A stretch of DNA of 59,813 nt from JAUPVO01 sp964420875 (GCA_964420875.1 CAYQUK010000002.1:1-59813), one strand, 5' to 3'. Shown: positions 16,489 to 26,865, counted from the first letter of the stretch. The notes: generated by a model not told the origin, from the letters alone. Numbers and translations: made by a program.

Positions 16489-18588
16489 ATGAATCCTAGC
16501 GCTGAAAAAAGCTACTTTGTACGAGACCCGAAAGATTACGCAAAGATACACGATCGCCTAAAAATTCCTGGCGAAAGAAAGGTTATACAAGATGCTGACC
16601 ATCTGTCTAACAAGGTTGCCTTGGCTACTTTTGCAACGATGAATATGGAGAAGGGCACAGAGACAGTCGAAGAAAGACATGAAATACTTGACGCTGAGGA
16701 AGCTTTGGAAAATAGGTACAAAATACGAGGCGATATAAGATCTTCGATGAGACCAACATTTCACAGTATTAGAAGTGTAGGGAAAGAGGTTAATCAAAAA
16801 CTTTCTGAGGTTGTTGATTTGAGAAAAAGAATAATGGAGGAAGCGGCTCAACATGCTTTGACCACTGATAAGAAGCGAGATCTACACAAACAACTCTTAG
16901 ACGCCGAGACATTTATAACACAAAAGAATGCTCAGATATTAATGTTACAGGAACAAATCAGAAACACAACAACATCAAACATCGAGGCGTCTCCTATGCT
17001 TGAGCAGGGTAGAGCAAACATGTCCGAGGATTTAGATAAAACAACAAAACAAATAGAAACACTTTCTACTGCAGTAAAAGATGCGGAGCAAAAAATAAAA
17101 GACGACATAGCGAGTATAAAAAATGATTTTGCGACACAAACAACAACCCCAAACACAAGTATATCTGTGACTTCTCCGATGCCGGCACCAACAAAAAAAA
17201 TAGATAGTTTCGTTAAGAAATACAAATCTGGCATAAAGGGTGTCTGGCATGGAGACAGTGGGACCGACCTACCCGTAACATTGAGTGGGTACGAAGAGGT
17301 AACTGAGGGCGGGGAGATAATGCTTGGCACTCTGAAAGAAGATGGGACACTGGGTGCTTTTATTAATCAAAAGAACTTTACATCAACTGAAAAAATAGCA
17401 TCTTACACGACGGAGGTCACGTCAGACCAAAACCCAATCACAACAAACACTGCAGCGCCGGCTCAACCAACAACACAAACAAAAACAACACCTGAGAAAA
17501 AGGAGGGGTTGGTAATGCCTTCAGATTTTGCTGTGAAGGCGGTGGACCATCATCTGTTAACAATAAACAAATACATGAGCTCGGGCAATAAGGTGTATGA
17601 GCAGGCCGCAATAGATTTTGTTGATAAGATCAAGAAACAACTAGACAGGTGTGATGACAAGAATGTTAGAGAGGCGCAAAAAGCGAGACTAGATAAAGCG
17701 TTGAAAAAGCCAGCTATCGCTGCACCAGCAGCTGCACCATCAGTACCACCACAAACAGTAACACCGACACCAGAAAAAGAAGTAACGGGGCCAAGTACAA
17801 CAGAAACAAAAACTTCTCCGGCTGCAAAAAAGATTAGCCTGGGCGCGGCCGCAATAGCAGCAGGGACTCTTGCACTCGGAGCTGTCGGACCAGATCAGAA
17901 ACAAGATCAAGACTTTACATACAAAGTTGCTTCACTTCAAAACCAAACATCAACCTCATTTTCACCAGAACAAAAAGTGAAGAAAATAGGAAATGTAACA
18001 GTAGACACAAAACTCAAAACCGTATCAATAACAGGCGTCACATCGCCGCTACTTTTAAAAACTCTTGAGAAAAAAGGTGATTACTATATTGGATCATACA
18101 ATTATGGCGAAATAACAAAATACATTGCCGTACCAGACTTAAATACATTAAAATCTCTGTCTGCCGCTAAAAACGACGAAGAGATAAAGGTATTGCTGTC
18201 TCCATTTGCAAACAAAGTGCTAGATGAAAACCTAGAGATGAAGGGCGTGAGTGTTATTTGTGGACAAAGCAGAACAGAAGATGGCATTAAAAGAATCGTA
18301 TCTTTTAATTTTAAGAGGCAAGGCAGAGAAATAAAAGAAGCGAAGGATGGGCACATAACTCTAGAAGAAACCCCTCTTGCAAAAAAAATATTTGGTAAAA
18401 AGTATAATGAGTATGTTAGAAGTTTTAAAAACTTAACATTAGACCAATTTAGATCTCTCGGTTCTGACGAAATAGAAGATGTAGAAAATGAGGTCATAAA
18501 ACTTGGCGAGAAACTTCTTTTCTATAAATACAATGACTCTGCGAGAAACAGAAAAATTGACGATCTTCTGCGTGAGATGCCTCAATAA
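16489..18588 (+). CDS. Large coiled-coil protein with one hydrophobic segment, unknown function
   Basis: 699 aa. N-terminal ~230 residues are charged helices likely to be coiled coil; then a compact region (YKSGIKGVWHGDSG to FINQKNF, about 245-300) with an SH3-like beta look; Thr/Pro/Ala linkers; a small helical region (about 350-400); one weak hydrophobic segment (SLGAAAIAAGTLALGAVG, about 450-468); and a C-terminal ~220-residue alpha/beta domain. No family recognised. The layout suggests a membrane-tethered scaffold. Single-gene transcript from a leaderless promoter. Confidence 0.55.
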   Translation: MNPSAEKSYFVRDPKDYAKIHDRLKIPGERKVIQDADHLSNKVALATFATMNMEKGTETVEERHEILDAEEALENRYKIRGDIRSSMRPTFHSIRSVGKEVNQKLSEVVDLRKRIMEEAAQHALTTDKKRDLHKQLLDAETFITQKNAQILMLQEQIRNTTTSNIEASPMLEQGRANMSEDLDKTTKQIETLSTAVKDAEQKIKDDIASIKNDFATQTTTPNTSISVTSPMPAPTKKIDSFVKKYKSGIKGVWHGDSGTDLPVTLSGYEEVTEGGEIMLGTLKEDGTLGAFINQKNFTSTEKIASYTTEVTSDQNPITTNTAAPAQPTTQTKTTPEKKEGLVMPSDFAVKAVDHHLLTINKYMSSGNKVYEQAAIDFVDKIKKQLDRCDDKNVREAQKARLDKALKKPAIAAPAAAPSVPPQTVTPTPEKEVTGPSTTETKTSPAAKKISLGAAAIAAGTLALGAVGPDQKQDQDFTYKVASLQNQTSTSFSPEQKVKKIGNVTVDTKLKTVSITGVTSPLLLKTLEKKGDYYIGSYNYGEITKYIAVPDLNTLKSLSAAKNDEEIKVLLSPFANKVLDENLEMKGVSVICGQSRTEDGIKRIVSFNFKRQGREIKEAKDGHITLEETPLAKKIFGKKYNEYVRSFKNLTLDQFRSLGSDEIEDVENEVIKLGEKLLFYKYNDSARNRKIDDLLREMPQ

Positions 18589-18596
18589 TTTTATGT

Positions 18597-18602
18597 TAAA
18601 CT
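18597..18602 (+). promoter_or_regulatory. Extended -10 of the uvrD-like gene
   Basis: TGT-TAAACT, 9 nt before ATG 18612. Confidence 0.5.
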
Positions 18603-18611
18603 GACATCTAA

Positions 18612-20528
18612 ATGATGTTAAATGCACAACAACAAGAAGCTGTAGAGTATATAAGCGGGCCGCTATTAATCTTGGCCGGAGCAGGGGCAGGCAAGACAAA
18701 GACAATCACAGAGAGGGTGGTGCAAATAGTAAAAATCGGTAACAGTGTAGAGCGTATACTTTGTGTCACCTTTACCAACAAAGCGGCGGCCGAGATGCGC
18801 GAACGCATTAACAAGAGACTTCATGAAGAGGGACTAGTCGATGGTTGGAATGGGGTGCCGCTAATCAAAACTTTTCACTCGCTAGGGCTGTGGCTGTTGC
18901 GTAGAGAGGGGTCAGCGCTCGGGCTGCTAAAGAACTTTACAATACTGGACAGCGATGACACGAAAAGCATAGTCAAAAAGATATTGGATGACAGGGGATT
19001 TGACACAAAAGTTTACGAGCCTGCAAAAATCAGGAATGCCATATCAAGAGAGAAGGGGGACTTTGTAACAGTCGCAGAATATCAAAACAAAATATCCAGC
19101 TACACCATGGACGTGGTGGCAACCGTGTGGCGGCTGTATGAGGAAGAGCTGCGCAATCAGGGGGCGGTGGATTTTGATGACCTCATTGTCAGATGTGTAG
19201 AGCTGCTCGAGAGTAACGCGGCGGTGCGCGAGAAATATCAAAACTTTTTTACTCATGTACACATAGATGAGTATCAGGATACGAATAACTCGCAATACAA
19301 ACTTTCAAAGCTTTTGGTAAACCCGAAAAACAACAACATATGCGTAGTGGGTGACACAGATCAAAATATATATAGTTGGCGTGGGGCAAATTTGCGTAAC
19401 ATTATGAATTTTGAAAAAGACTTTCCTGGTACAAAAATAGTCTTGCTCGAAGAAAACTACAGATCAACAGGGAACATACTCGCGCTCGCCAACAACGCAA
19501 TAAAGAAAAATACAGTGCGCCAAGAAAAAAATCTTTTTACCAGCAAGGGTGATGGGGCAAATATAGAAGTGTTACCAGCATGGGACGAAGAGAGTGAGGC
19601 AGAGTGGGTAGCAACAAAAGCAAAAGAGTTAATAGCAGGGGGGGTGAGTCCAAATGAAATAGCTGTACTGTATCGTACTAATTTTCAATCACGCATAATG
19701 GAGGAGATGATGCTACGCAATGATGTGCCTTATGCAGTCCTTGGTACAAAATTCTTTGAGCGTAAGGAGGTGCGAGATATGTTGAGTTATATAAAATGCG
19801 CACTCAACCCTAAATCACAACCTGATCTTAAGCGTGTTTTTGATACTCCAAAAAAAGGTATCGGCAAGACAACCATTGCAAAGCTCTTTGCAAATGAAGA
19901 TTTGCCAGCGGCCGCAAAGAAAAAGGTCTCTGATGTGTTTAAATTTTTAGAACAAATAAAAGAAATGTTAGAAAGTGAACCACTGTCTGATGTTATGAAC
20001 TGGGTACTGGTTGAGTCTGGTATTGAGAAGGAGCTTAAGGATGAGGGGGAGGATGGTATGGTTAGATTGGCTAACATATCAGAACTAATAACTCTGGCTC
20101 AAAAATATGATGAGTTAAAATACGACGAAAACATTGAAGCATTTTTTGAATTAGCGTCACTGTCATCAGATCAAGACGAAGACAAGAAAGAGAAAAATGG
20201 TGTGAGGCTGATGACTGTGCACTCATCAAAAGGTTTGGAGTTCGACCATGTATTCATCGTTGGACTGGAGGAGGACCTATTCCCATCTAAAAACTTTTCT
20301 GGCAAAAATAAAACAAAGGAGGAGGGTGAAGAGGAGCGAAGACTGTTTTACGTAGCCGTAACTCGCGCCAGGAAAAACCTATATCTATCATACTCTGAGA
20401 TGCGTACCATTTTCGGACAACGCAATATCGCACCACCGAGCCAATTCCTCTCTGACATCGATCCAAATGTTACCGACTACCACGACGTGTATTACAAACA
20501 AAATAATGGTAAAGTGTTCTATATTTAG
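18612..20528 (+). CDS. uvrD/pcrA-like: UvrD/PcrA-type superfamily 1 DNA helicase
   Basis: 638 aa 3'-5' helicase for nucleotide-excision or mismatch repair and removal of proteins from DNA. Motifs in order: Q-motif LNAQQQEAV, Walker A GAGAGKTKTI, Ia TFTNKAAAEM, II DEYQDTN, III GDTDQNIYSWRGA, IV NYRSTGNIL, V MTVHSSKGLEFDHVF, VI YVAVTRARKNLYL. About 100 residues shorter than E. coli UvrD, lacking the long C-terminal tail. Followed after 8 nt by rsmA. Confidence 0.93.
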   Translation: MMLNAQQQEAVEYISGPLLILAGAGAGKTKTITERVVQIVKIGNSVERILCVTFTNKAAAEMRERINKRLHEEGLVDGWNGVPLIKTFHSLGLWLLRREGSALGLLKNFTILDSDDTKSIVKKILDDRGFDTKVYEPAKIRNAISREKGDFVTVAEYQNKISSYTMDVVATVWRLYEEELRNQGAVDFDDLIVRCVELLESNAAVREKYQNFFTHVHIDEYQDTNNSQYKLSKLLVNPKNNNICVVGDTDQNIYSWRGANLRNIMNFEKDFPGTKIVLLEENYRSTGNILALANNAIKKNTVRQEKNLFTSKGDGANIEVLPAWDEESEAEWVATKAKELIAGGVSPNEIAVLYRTNFQSRIMEEMMLRNDVPYAVLGTKFFERKEVRDMLSYIKCALNPKSQPDLKRVFDTPKKGIGKTTIAKLFANEDLPAAAKKKVSDVFKFLEQIKEMLESEPLSDVMNWVLVESGIEKELKDEGEDGMVRLANISELITLAQKYDELKYDENIEAFFELASLSSDQDEDKKEKNGVRLMTVHSSKGLEFDHVFIVGLEEDLFPSKNFSGKNKTKEEGEEERRLFYVAVTRARKNLYLSYSEMRTIFGQRNIAPPSQFLSDIDPNVTDYHDVYYKQNNGKVFYI

Positions 20529-20536
20529 AACATATT

Positions 20537-21322
20537 GTGTTTAAAACAAAGAAATCACTAGGACAAAACTTTCTCCGCTCCAGCGCCGCACTTGAGGCTA
20601 TTGTTAATTGCTCAGAGATAAAAGTCGGGGAGGTGGTGATAGAGATAGGTCCGGGTGAGGGTGTGCTGACTGAGAAAATATTAGCAGCCGGGGCAAAGCT
20701 GACAGCAATAGAAAAGGACGACCGATTGATAGAAATACTTGAGACCAACTTTGCAAAAGAGATAGATGAAAAAAGATTTCAGCTTCTTCATGCCGATGTG
20801 ACAGATGTTGATTTTGAGCAATTCAGAAAGGAGGGGCAGGGCTATAAAGTAATAGCCAATATCCCATACTATATAACAGGCCTCATAATGAGGAAATTAA
20901 TAGATGACAACGTGGCAACATCTCTCACACTACTAGTTCAAAAGGAGGTGGCTGAGAGGGCCTGCGCTCGTGATGGCAAGGAGTCACTGTTGTCACTATC
21001 AATACAGAGCTATGGTGTAGCAAAATACATTAAAACTGTACCTAGGGGATCATTTGCACCTATGCCAAATGTAGACAGCGCAATAATATACATAAAAAAG
21101 TACGAGAACAATGTTTTTAAGAATCAAAAAGAGAGAGATTATTTTTTTGAACTAATTCACGCCGGCTTTGCACATAAAAGAAAGACTTTGATGCATAATT
21201 TGAAAACATTTAATGAGAAAACAAGCAAAAATACTGAGTGGATTAAACATGTAGATGAAAAAGTTAGGGCGGAGGATGTGCATTTTGAGGATTGGGTAAG
21301 GCTGACACGTGATACAATTTAG
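20537..21322 (+). CDS. rsmA: 16S rRNA dimethyladenosine transferase RsmA (KsgA)
   Basis: 261 aa, GTG start. Dimethylates A1518/A1519 of 16S rRNA late in 30S assembly. SLGQNFL at the N-terminus, SAM motif I VIEIGPGEGVLTEK, motif IV ANIPYYITG and the basic C-terminal domain (GFAHKRKTLMHNL) are present. Its 3' end contains the -10 box of the secretion cluster. Confidence 0.95.
   Translation: MFKTKKSLGQNFLRSSAALEAIVNCSEIKVGEVVIEIGPGEGVLTEKILAAGAKLTAIEKDDRLIEILETNFAKEIDEKRFQLLHADVTDVDFEQFRKEGQGYKVIANIPYYITGLIMRKLIDDNVATSLTLLVQKEVAERACARDGKESLLSLSIQSYGVAKYIKTVPRGSFAPMPNVDSAIIYIKKYENNVFKNQKERDYFFELIHAGFAHKRKTLMHNLKTFNEKTSKNTEWIKHVDEKVRAEDVHFEDWVRLTRDTI
21313..21318 (+). promoter_or_regulatory. Extended -10 of the secretion cluster, leaderless
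   Basis: TGA-TACAAT inside the end of rsmA, 6 nt before GTG 21325; it supports the GTG start. Confidence 0.65.
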
Positions 21323-21324
21323 TT

Positions 21325-22200
21325 GTGATAGACAAAAACACAGAGGAGACAACAATGTCCAGAGAAAAGGCCTTTTTGATACTGGCTATTCTTGTATGTC
21401 TTGTTTCTTTTGCTGTTTATGGCCTATATCCCAACAGAAAAGATATACCAAAAATACCTGGGGGTGACACACAAAATGCTTTTATAGAAAACTATGGGCA
21501 AATATTAGACTTGGACAAAGATATTGATGGTAATGGGCAACCAGCTTGGCGTGAATTAGTATTTGGTGCAAATGCGAGCAGCACAGACAACTCTAGTACA
21601 GACAATCTGACTGTAGGTATGGCTCGTGACATAGTCGTACTGAATGCCTTAGCTAGTCAGAACCCAAATGTTGATCCTGATGTTTATGTTGCAGCCATGA
21701 CAGACGGTGCAGCACAACAAATATCAATAAAAGATGTGGGGCAAATACAAATATCTCCTGATAACTCTAGGGCAAATCTAAAAGAGTACGGCAACAACGC
21801 GGCAGTTATCTTTGGGGCTTTTTTTGGTAACGAACAAAAAGAAATAAAAGATGTTACAAAATATATGAACAGCAACAGTGTTGCAGACCTGAAAGCAATA
21901 AGGAGTTACCAATCTGAGGTAAATCTCGTTTGTGATAACATGAAGACCTATCCAGCGCCAAAATCTATAGCGACACTACATCGCACACTACTAGAGAGAT
22001 GCTATTTTTATAATGACGTGTTGTCAGCAATGTGGAACATAGACACAGATCCTACAAAAGCATTAGTAGCTGTGACTGTTTACAAAGACATGGTTACGGC
22101 TGAGACAGAGCTGTTAACAAGCTTTTCAGATTTCTTTGATAGCAACAATGTGGTATTTGGTGCCAACGATTATGGCAGAATTTTTAATAAAAAAATATGA
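21325..22200 (+). CDS. Membrane-anchored protein, first gene of the T4SS-like cluster
   Basis: 291 aa. One N-terminal membrane helix (AFLILAILVCLVSFAVYGLY, about residues 15-34), then an extracytoplasmic domain rich in Asp/Asn with DLDKDIDGNGQPAWRE, which resembles a dockerin/EF-hand-like calcium loop. No family recognised. GTG 21325 fits the leaderless promoter; the alternative ATG 21355 has a GAGGAG SD 7 nt upstream. Stop overlaps the next ATG (ATGA), indicating translational coupling. Confidence 0.6.
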   Translation: MIDKNTEETTMSREKAFLILAILVCLVSFAVYGLYPNRKDIPKIPGGDTQNAFIENYGQILDLDKDIDGNGQPAWRELVFGANASSTDNSSTDNLTVGMARDIVVLNALASQNPNVDPDVYVAAMTDGAAQQISIKDVGQIQISPDNSRANLKEYGNNAAVIFGAFFGNEQKEIKDVTKYMNSNSVADLKAIRSYQSEVNLVCDNMKTYPAPKSIATLHRTLLERCYFYNDVLSAMWNIDTDPTKALVAVTVYKDMVTAETELLTSFSDFFDSNNVVFGANDYGRIFNKKI

Positions 22201-23876
22201 AAAAAATAATTATAAGTCTCTTTTTAGCTACAACCCTTTCAGTAAATACTTCTTTTGCTGTTTTGCCTGTGATAGATGGGGCAAATCTTGGCATACAAAC
22301 TTTTATGAAGGGATTGGAGATAGCAGCAAACAACCTATTTAGTGCTGCAAATATAAAAGAGTACGCTCTTGACCCACTAGCGTATGCAATAAAAGAGAGA
22401 GTAAAGACGCAACTAAAACAGGAGATAGTCAAATGGGCGACAGATGGTGGAACGGGCAAACCTCAATTCCTCGAGAACCCGGATAGATTCTTTACCAACC
22501 TAGCAACTCAAGAGCTAACAATCATCAAACGTGACATAATAGGCAACATTGTGGGGAATGACGAGGTTTTAAAGGCGTTGGTGAGTGGTAATGCCGAAGG
22601 ATACGCCAAAAAGTCTCTCGCTGAGTTCCTAGTTCCAACAGTAAATGTAAAAATACAAAACAACATTTGTGCTGCAGACAAATTGGCAAAGATGACAGCT
22701 GAGAATCCGACTGGTGCGGCTGAATTTAAAAGGAGATACTGTATAGCCGGCAACAGCACGAGCAGCAAACAGCAACAATATGACGCATTGCAGAACTGCT
22801 TTGCAAAGGACTTTTCTTGTGGTGGCTGGGATGCGTTCCTCTCTATGACACAAAAGCCATATCAAAACACCGAGACAGGACGCCTAACTGTGGCTCAATT
22901 ACAACTACAACAAAACCAGGCTGCCGCAACAACCAAAACAAATAATGAGCTCAATCGTGGGGGAGGATTCTTTAGTCAAAAAGTGTGTAAGAAGGGGGCA
23001 TTAAAAATAACAAACGACGATGAGGGCAATCCACTACCAGAGTCTAGTCAAATATGTACCGAGTATGAGACATTAACACCCGGAGACCAGATTAGGAACT
23101 TAACAAATGAGGTGCTCGGTGACCCGTTAAAACAACTACAACAGTCAGATGAAATCAGTGAGATTATAGTCAGTGCATTATTAACAAAATTACAATCAGT
23201 GGGTCTGCGAAAACTTAATGAGGTGGTGGCGGACGGTATCAACGGATTATCAAATGCTTTACGTGGTGGATCTGATGGGGCTGGGAATCTTCGTGACAGT
23301 GTGGCGGCAACAGGTAAGCCTGGTGACCCTCGTGTAGCTAGTACATCGGTGACAATAACAGATGCAGATCATCGCAACCTGACAGCTACAATGCTTCAAA
23401 TGATGAACAACACTCTAAAAGAGCACAATACAAATATTACTGTTGTTGTAGATGAGCTCAATAGATATCAGGCGCTAGCAGACAAATTGGCACAAATAGA
23501 ATTGTGTTATTCTGGAAAAGCATGGCTAACTATGCCGACCGTTGTACGCGATACAATAGATTCTCAAAAACAAAACATCGCCGCAAAGACTTTATCTCTT
23601 GCAAATGAATTATCTGTCTATAAAGGAAAATCAGATGACTTGGTTGCAGCCATAGAAACAGTAACCAGATCTCGTGATGCTGACGCAATAACCAACATAT
23701 TCAACGCCTATAACGCCGAGCTCTCTAGCAACTCATACCTAACCTCAGCAGTAGCCGACAAGAGAAAGCTAGATAACGAGACGCTTTATGCACAATTGGA
23801 CCAACTCAGCACAACATTTGACTCAATGTTAACCGAGTGTCAGAACGCAACTCAGGAAACAGGTGGTGGTAATTAA
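22197..23876 (+). CDS. Secreted helical protein of the T4SS-like cluster
   Basis: 559 aa. Signal peptide (about residues 1-21, ends TSFA), then a long mostly helical chain with Cys pairs around residues 155-205 and 265-285 (CKKGALK, SQICTEY), Gln-rich stretch (QLQLQQNQAAATTK) and predicted coiled coil in the C-terminal third. Position before a VirB6-like protein fits a VirB5/TrbJ-like role (pilus-tip or channel-associated), but there is no sequence motif to prove it. Confidence 0.5.
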   Translation: MKKIIISLFLATTLSVNTSFAVLPVIDGANLGIQTFMKGLEIAANNLFSAANIKEYALDPLAYAIKERVKTQLKQEIVKWATDGGTGKPQFLENPDRFFTNLATQELTIIKRDIIGNIVGNDEVLKALVSGNAEGYAKKSLAEFLVPTVNVKIQNNICAADKLAKMTAENPTGAAEFKRRYCIAGNSTSSKQQQYDALQNCFAKDFSCGGWDAFLSMTQKPYQNTETGRLTVAQLQLQQNQAAATTKTNNELNRGGGFFSQKVCKKGALKITNDDEGNPLPESSQICTEYETLTPGDQIRNLTNEVLGDPLKQLQQSDEISEIIVSALLTKLQSVGLRKLNEVVADGINGLSNALRGGSDGAGNLRDSVAATGKPGDPRVASTSVTITDADHRNLTATMLQMMNNTLKEHNTNITVVVDELNRYQALADKLAQIELCYSGKAWLTMPTVVRDTIDSQKQNIAAKTLSLANELSVYKGKSDDLVAAIETVTRSRDADAITNIFNAYNAELSSNSYLTSAVADKRKLDNETLYAQLDQLSTTFDSMLTECQNATQETGGGN

Positions 23877-23928
23877 AATTCTTAGGTTTTATATGTATTA
23901 AACAGTAGAGTAGGGCAACTCTTTGTGT

Positions 23929-23934
23929 TACACT
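23929..23934 (+). promoter_or_regulatory. Extended -10 of the VirB6-like gene
   Basis: TGT-TACACT, 7 nt before GTG 23942. Confidence 0.6.
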
Positions 23935-23941
23935 TTATAAC

Positions 23942-26251
23942 GTGAAATCGCTGCGCTACATACTTGCTATATCGATTGTATTTGTTTCTTTTTCTGCTTT
24001 TATTTTTATAACTAAAGCTGAAAATGACCCTGTGCCTAGCTGTGACTTAGTAAGTGCTGTTATATACCCGTGCGTTGATAACAAGGGCAACCTGTGGAAC
24101 ACAGCAAAAGAAAGACAGGATGCAGCAAACGCAGCAGCTATCGCAGCACAGAAGGCAGCAGAAAATGGAACAATAAAGGTTTGCCCACAAAGTGCATACA
24201 CTTCTGGGGTGTTGGATTTTTTAAGTATAACAAAGGGGGTGTGCGTTTTTGTTGATTTTCTTTTAATTGCCATATCTTCAGTATTTGCCGGACTCATGTA
24301 TGTTTGTGCAGTATTGTTCGACTTTTCAGTTGATAAGTTCATATTAAAAATATCTACATTCTTTTTAGATGCATCAGGGCCCGGAGGTAATCAACAATAC
24401 ATATATAGCGCCTGGTCTGTTGTAAGAGATATGGCAAACATTGCTGCGTTTTTTGGGGCTGTGTACGCTGGATTCCTACGAATAATAGGACAGAATCAGG
24501 AGGATTTTAGAAAAGCCATCGCAAAACTAATACTTTTTGCCCTGCTGACCAACTTCTCATTTGCAATCTCAAAATTTGCAATAGATATGGCGAATGTTGT
24601 GTCTCTACAAATATACGGAGCGGCTGCGAGGTATCAGTTTGCAGGGAACAGCTTAGGCGCAAGTTCAAATGGCACCATAATATCTGACTATGGTATCAGC
24701 TCTGCATATATGCAGAACATGGGTATACAAGGGATGGTAGTAGATACAACAAAAGTTAATCCATCATCAGCGTTTAAAAATATTAACTCACTAACTGTCG
24801 TGATTATATCTATCATATTCTTTATTTTTGCTGGTTGGATGTTTTTAAAGGCTGCCATATTTATAATAGTGAGAACTTTTATATTGATCGGAGCAGTGGT
24901 CTTTTCTCCTCTTATGTTCATAGGTGGTCTGGTTCCTCAACTAACAAAAGTCCATGATAAATGGAGAGAGCTTTTCTTTGGAAATCTAATAGTGGCTCCG
25001 TTGATGATGATATTTATATGGCTCAGCTTACAAATACTTGGAGCATCTTATAAGATGCTAGGATTAGCAAATACCCAAAGTGGAACATGGGCTGAAGTAT
25101 TAGCTCAAACATCTCTTTTGGTTTTTGGTGGTTTATCACTACACCTAATGGCAAAATATGGTGAACAAGCGAGTGGGGCGGTGGGGCAGTTTGCGGTAAA
25201 TGTTTTGGGTGGGGCAGTGGGTGGTCTAGCGACAGCTGCGGCAACAGGAGGTGTTGGATTTGTGGCTCGTGCTGGAGCTGCGCGAGCGGCTGCGGCTGCG
25301 GGTAGTGTTGGTAAAAAATGGGTAGAAAAAGAAGGAGCTGGAAAGATGAGAAAGTTTGCTGGTGGAATGTTGCTAAAAGGTGGGGAGAGGCTGGAGAAAA
25401 CGGAAGTCTTTGGTAAATCTGCGTTTGGTATACGCAAGGCAGCAGAGGAGAAAATAGACGGTAAGCGCGAAACAGTCTTGCGTGAATATGGCCAAGCTTC
25501 ACGTGATCTGGGGTGGAAAGATAAATTGGGTCAAGCAAAATCTGAAAAAGAAATTAACTACATAAAAGACCAGTTGGTGCAGAAAAAAAAGTACGACTCT
25601 GCTGTACATGATGAAGAAATAAAAAATATAAATTCTAAACCGACTGTAAAGACTGACGGGCCTCGCGTCTTGGAAAAAGATAAAACCATCGCCAATAAAT
25701 TACACGAACAGATAGCAGCTCGCGACACAGCAACTGACGCGCAAATAAAATCAGAACAGGACCAAATAAAAACTGAAACTGAAAGTCTTATAAAAACAAG
25801 AGAGATATACAAAGAAAATCAAAAGAGGGGTGGGGCAACGGAGGAGGAGATGAAGAAAACTCAAGTATTTATTGATAATTTAAAAGCTGAGCTACCTAAA
25901 AAGTTAACAGAAGTATCAGAGAAGCTCAATAAACAAAAAGAAGAAATGACAGATTATGTGGGGTGGAAGGCTGAGTTGTCAGGCTTGGAAAATGAGTTTA
26001 CAAAAACAACGCTGGCATACAAAGCAGGAGGACTTGTGAGCGAAATGATAGAGCAGGATAAAAAAGATATAGCAACTGTTAAAAATCTTGTTACAAATAT
26101 AAAACCATTTACAACAGAGTTTGATAAAAACGGAACACAAACATCAGCCGAACAAGCCGCTCCAACACTAAAAGAAACATTAAACACAGAAGATACTAAA
26201 AAAATAACAGCAAACCTTTCTAAGGCTGGATCTCTTAGAAGTAAAAAATAA
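23942..26251 (+). CDS. VirB6/TrbL-like polytopic membrane protein
   Basis: 769 aa, GTG start. Signal-like first helix, external loop, then six to eight membrane helices between about residues 95 and 430 (IAAFFGAVYAGFLRII, ISIIFFIFAGWMFLKAA, GNLIVAPLMMIFIWLSL), a Gly/Ala-rich segment (GGAVGGLATAAATGG) and a ~330-residue charged cytoplasmic tail with coiled coils. This layout matches VirB6/TrbL inner-membrane channel proteins. The long tail is unusual and may be the cluster-specific docking or effector part. Confidence 0.75.
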   Translation: MKSLRYILAISIVFVSFSAFIFITKAENDPVPSCDLVSAVIYPCVDNKGNLWNTAKERQDAANAAAIAAQKAAENGTIKVCPQSAYTSGVLDFLSITKGVCVFVDFLLIAISSVFAGLMYVCAVLFDFSVDKFILKISTFFLDASGPGGNQQYIYSAWSVVRDMANIAAFFGAVYAGFLRIIGQNQEDFRKAIAKLILFALLTNFSFAISKFAIDMANVVSLQIYGAAARYQFAGNSLGASSNGTIISDYGISSAYMQNMGIQGMVVDTTKVNPSSAFKNINSLTVVIISIIFFIFAGWMFLKAAIFIIVRTFILIGAVVFSPLMFIGGLVPQLTKVHDKWRELFFGNLIVAPLMMIFIWLSLQILGASYKMLGLANTQSGTWAEVLAQTSLLVFGGLSLHLMAKYGEQASGAVGQFAVNVLGGAVGGLATAAATGGVGFVARAGAARAAAAAGSVGKKWVEKEGAGKMRKFAGGMLLKGGERLEKTEVFGKSAFGIRKAAEEKIDGKRETVLREYGQASRDLGWKDKLGQAKSEKEINYIKDQLVQKKKYDSAVHDEEIKNINSKPTVKTDGPRVLEKDKTIANKLHEQIAARDTATDAQIKSEQDQIKTETESLIKTREIYKENQKRGGATEEEMKKTQVFIDNLKAELPKKLTEVSEKLNKQKEEMTDYVGWKAELSGLENEFTKTTLAYKAGGLVSEMIEQDKKDIATVKNLVTNIKPFTTEFDKNGTQTSAEQAAPTLKETLNTEDTKKITANLSKAGSLRSKK

Positions 26252-26252
26252 T

Positions 26253-26846
26253 ATGAAACCAGAACTACGACAAGCATTAGACGAGGAAATATTAAAAGCA
26301 GGACCAGAACTGCAAACATTTTTAAATGATCAATATTTTAAAGACACCTTAAGCCTGATAGAAAGAGTTAATAAGTTAGACGCTGGCCAAGCTGTCTCAC
26401 TAGAGCTAGAGATCACAATGTTCCTGCTCGGCATCAGCGACTATCCATCTATCGAGGAGGCTTTGCGTGGTGAATTGGGTCAAAATGGACAAGTTGCCAA
26501 CGAGGCCACTGTACGTCAGGCTGTAAAAGACGTAGAGGCGTACATATTATCAAAAGTTCCAACAGCAAATGATTCGGTTAAAAAAGTTGAAATAAAAACT
26601 GACACTGAAACAGAAAAATCTGAAGCTGAAATACCTACAGCAGCTGGTAACCTTCATGACATCTTGTACAAAGAGTTGGATGTTAATAAGAAAGCTGAAT
26701 CTGTGGAGACAAAACCAGAACTAGATCCCATTTTAGAGATTAAACCGGAACAAATTACAGCCCCAGAGATAGTAGAACCAACAAAGCCTCTTGATTTTTA
26801 TAGAGAAAAAATAGGTGACGAGGATAAAAAAGTAAAGACTTTATAA
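26253..26846 (+). CDS. Soluble acidic protein of the T4SS-like cluster
   Basis: 197 aa. Helical N-terminal domain (about residues 1-110) and a disordered acidic tail rich in Lys/Glu/Pro (KPELDPILEIKPEQITAPE). No signal peptide. It starts 1 nt after the VirB6-like stop, so the two are probably made together; a cytoplasmic partner of the VirB6-like tail is a reasonable guess. Confidence 0.55.
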   Translation: MKPELRQALDEEILKAGPELQTFLNDQYFKDTLSLIERVNKLDAGQAVSLELEITMFLLGISDYPSIEEALRGELGQNGQVANEATVRQAVKDVEAYILSKVPTANDSVKKVEIKTDTETEKSEAEIPTAAGNLHDILYKELDVNKKAESVETKPELDPILEIKPEQITAPEIVEPTKPLDFYREKIGDEDKKVKTL

Positions 26847-26853
26847 TATTTGG

Positions 26854-26859
26854 TATACT
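26854..26859 (+). promoter_or_regulatory. Extended -10 of the PrgI-like gene, leaderless
   Basis: TGG-TATACT, 6 nt, ATG 26866. Confidence 0.8.
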
Positions 26860-26865
26860 GTTTAG

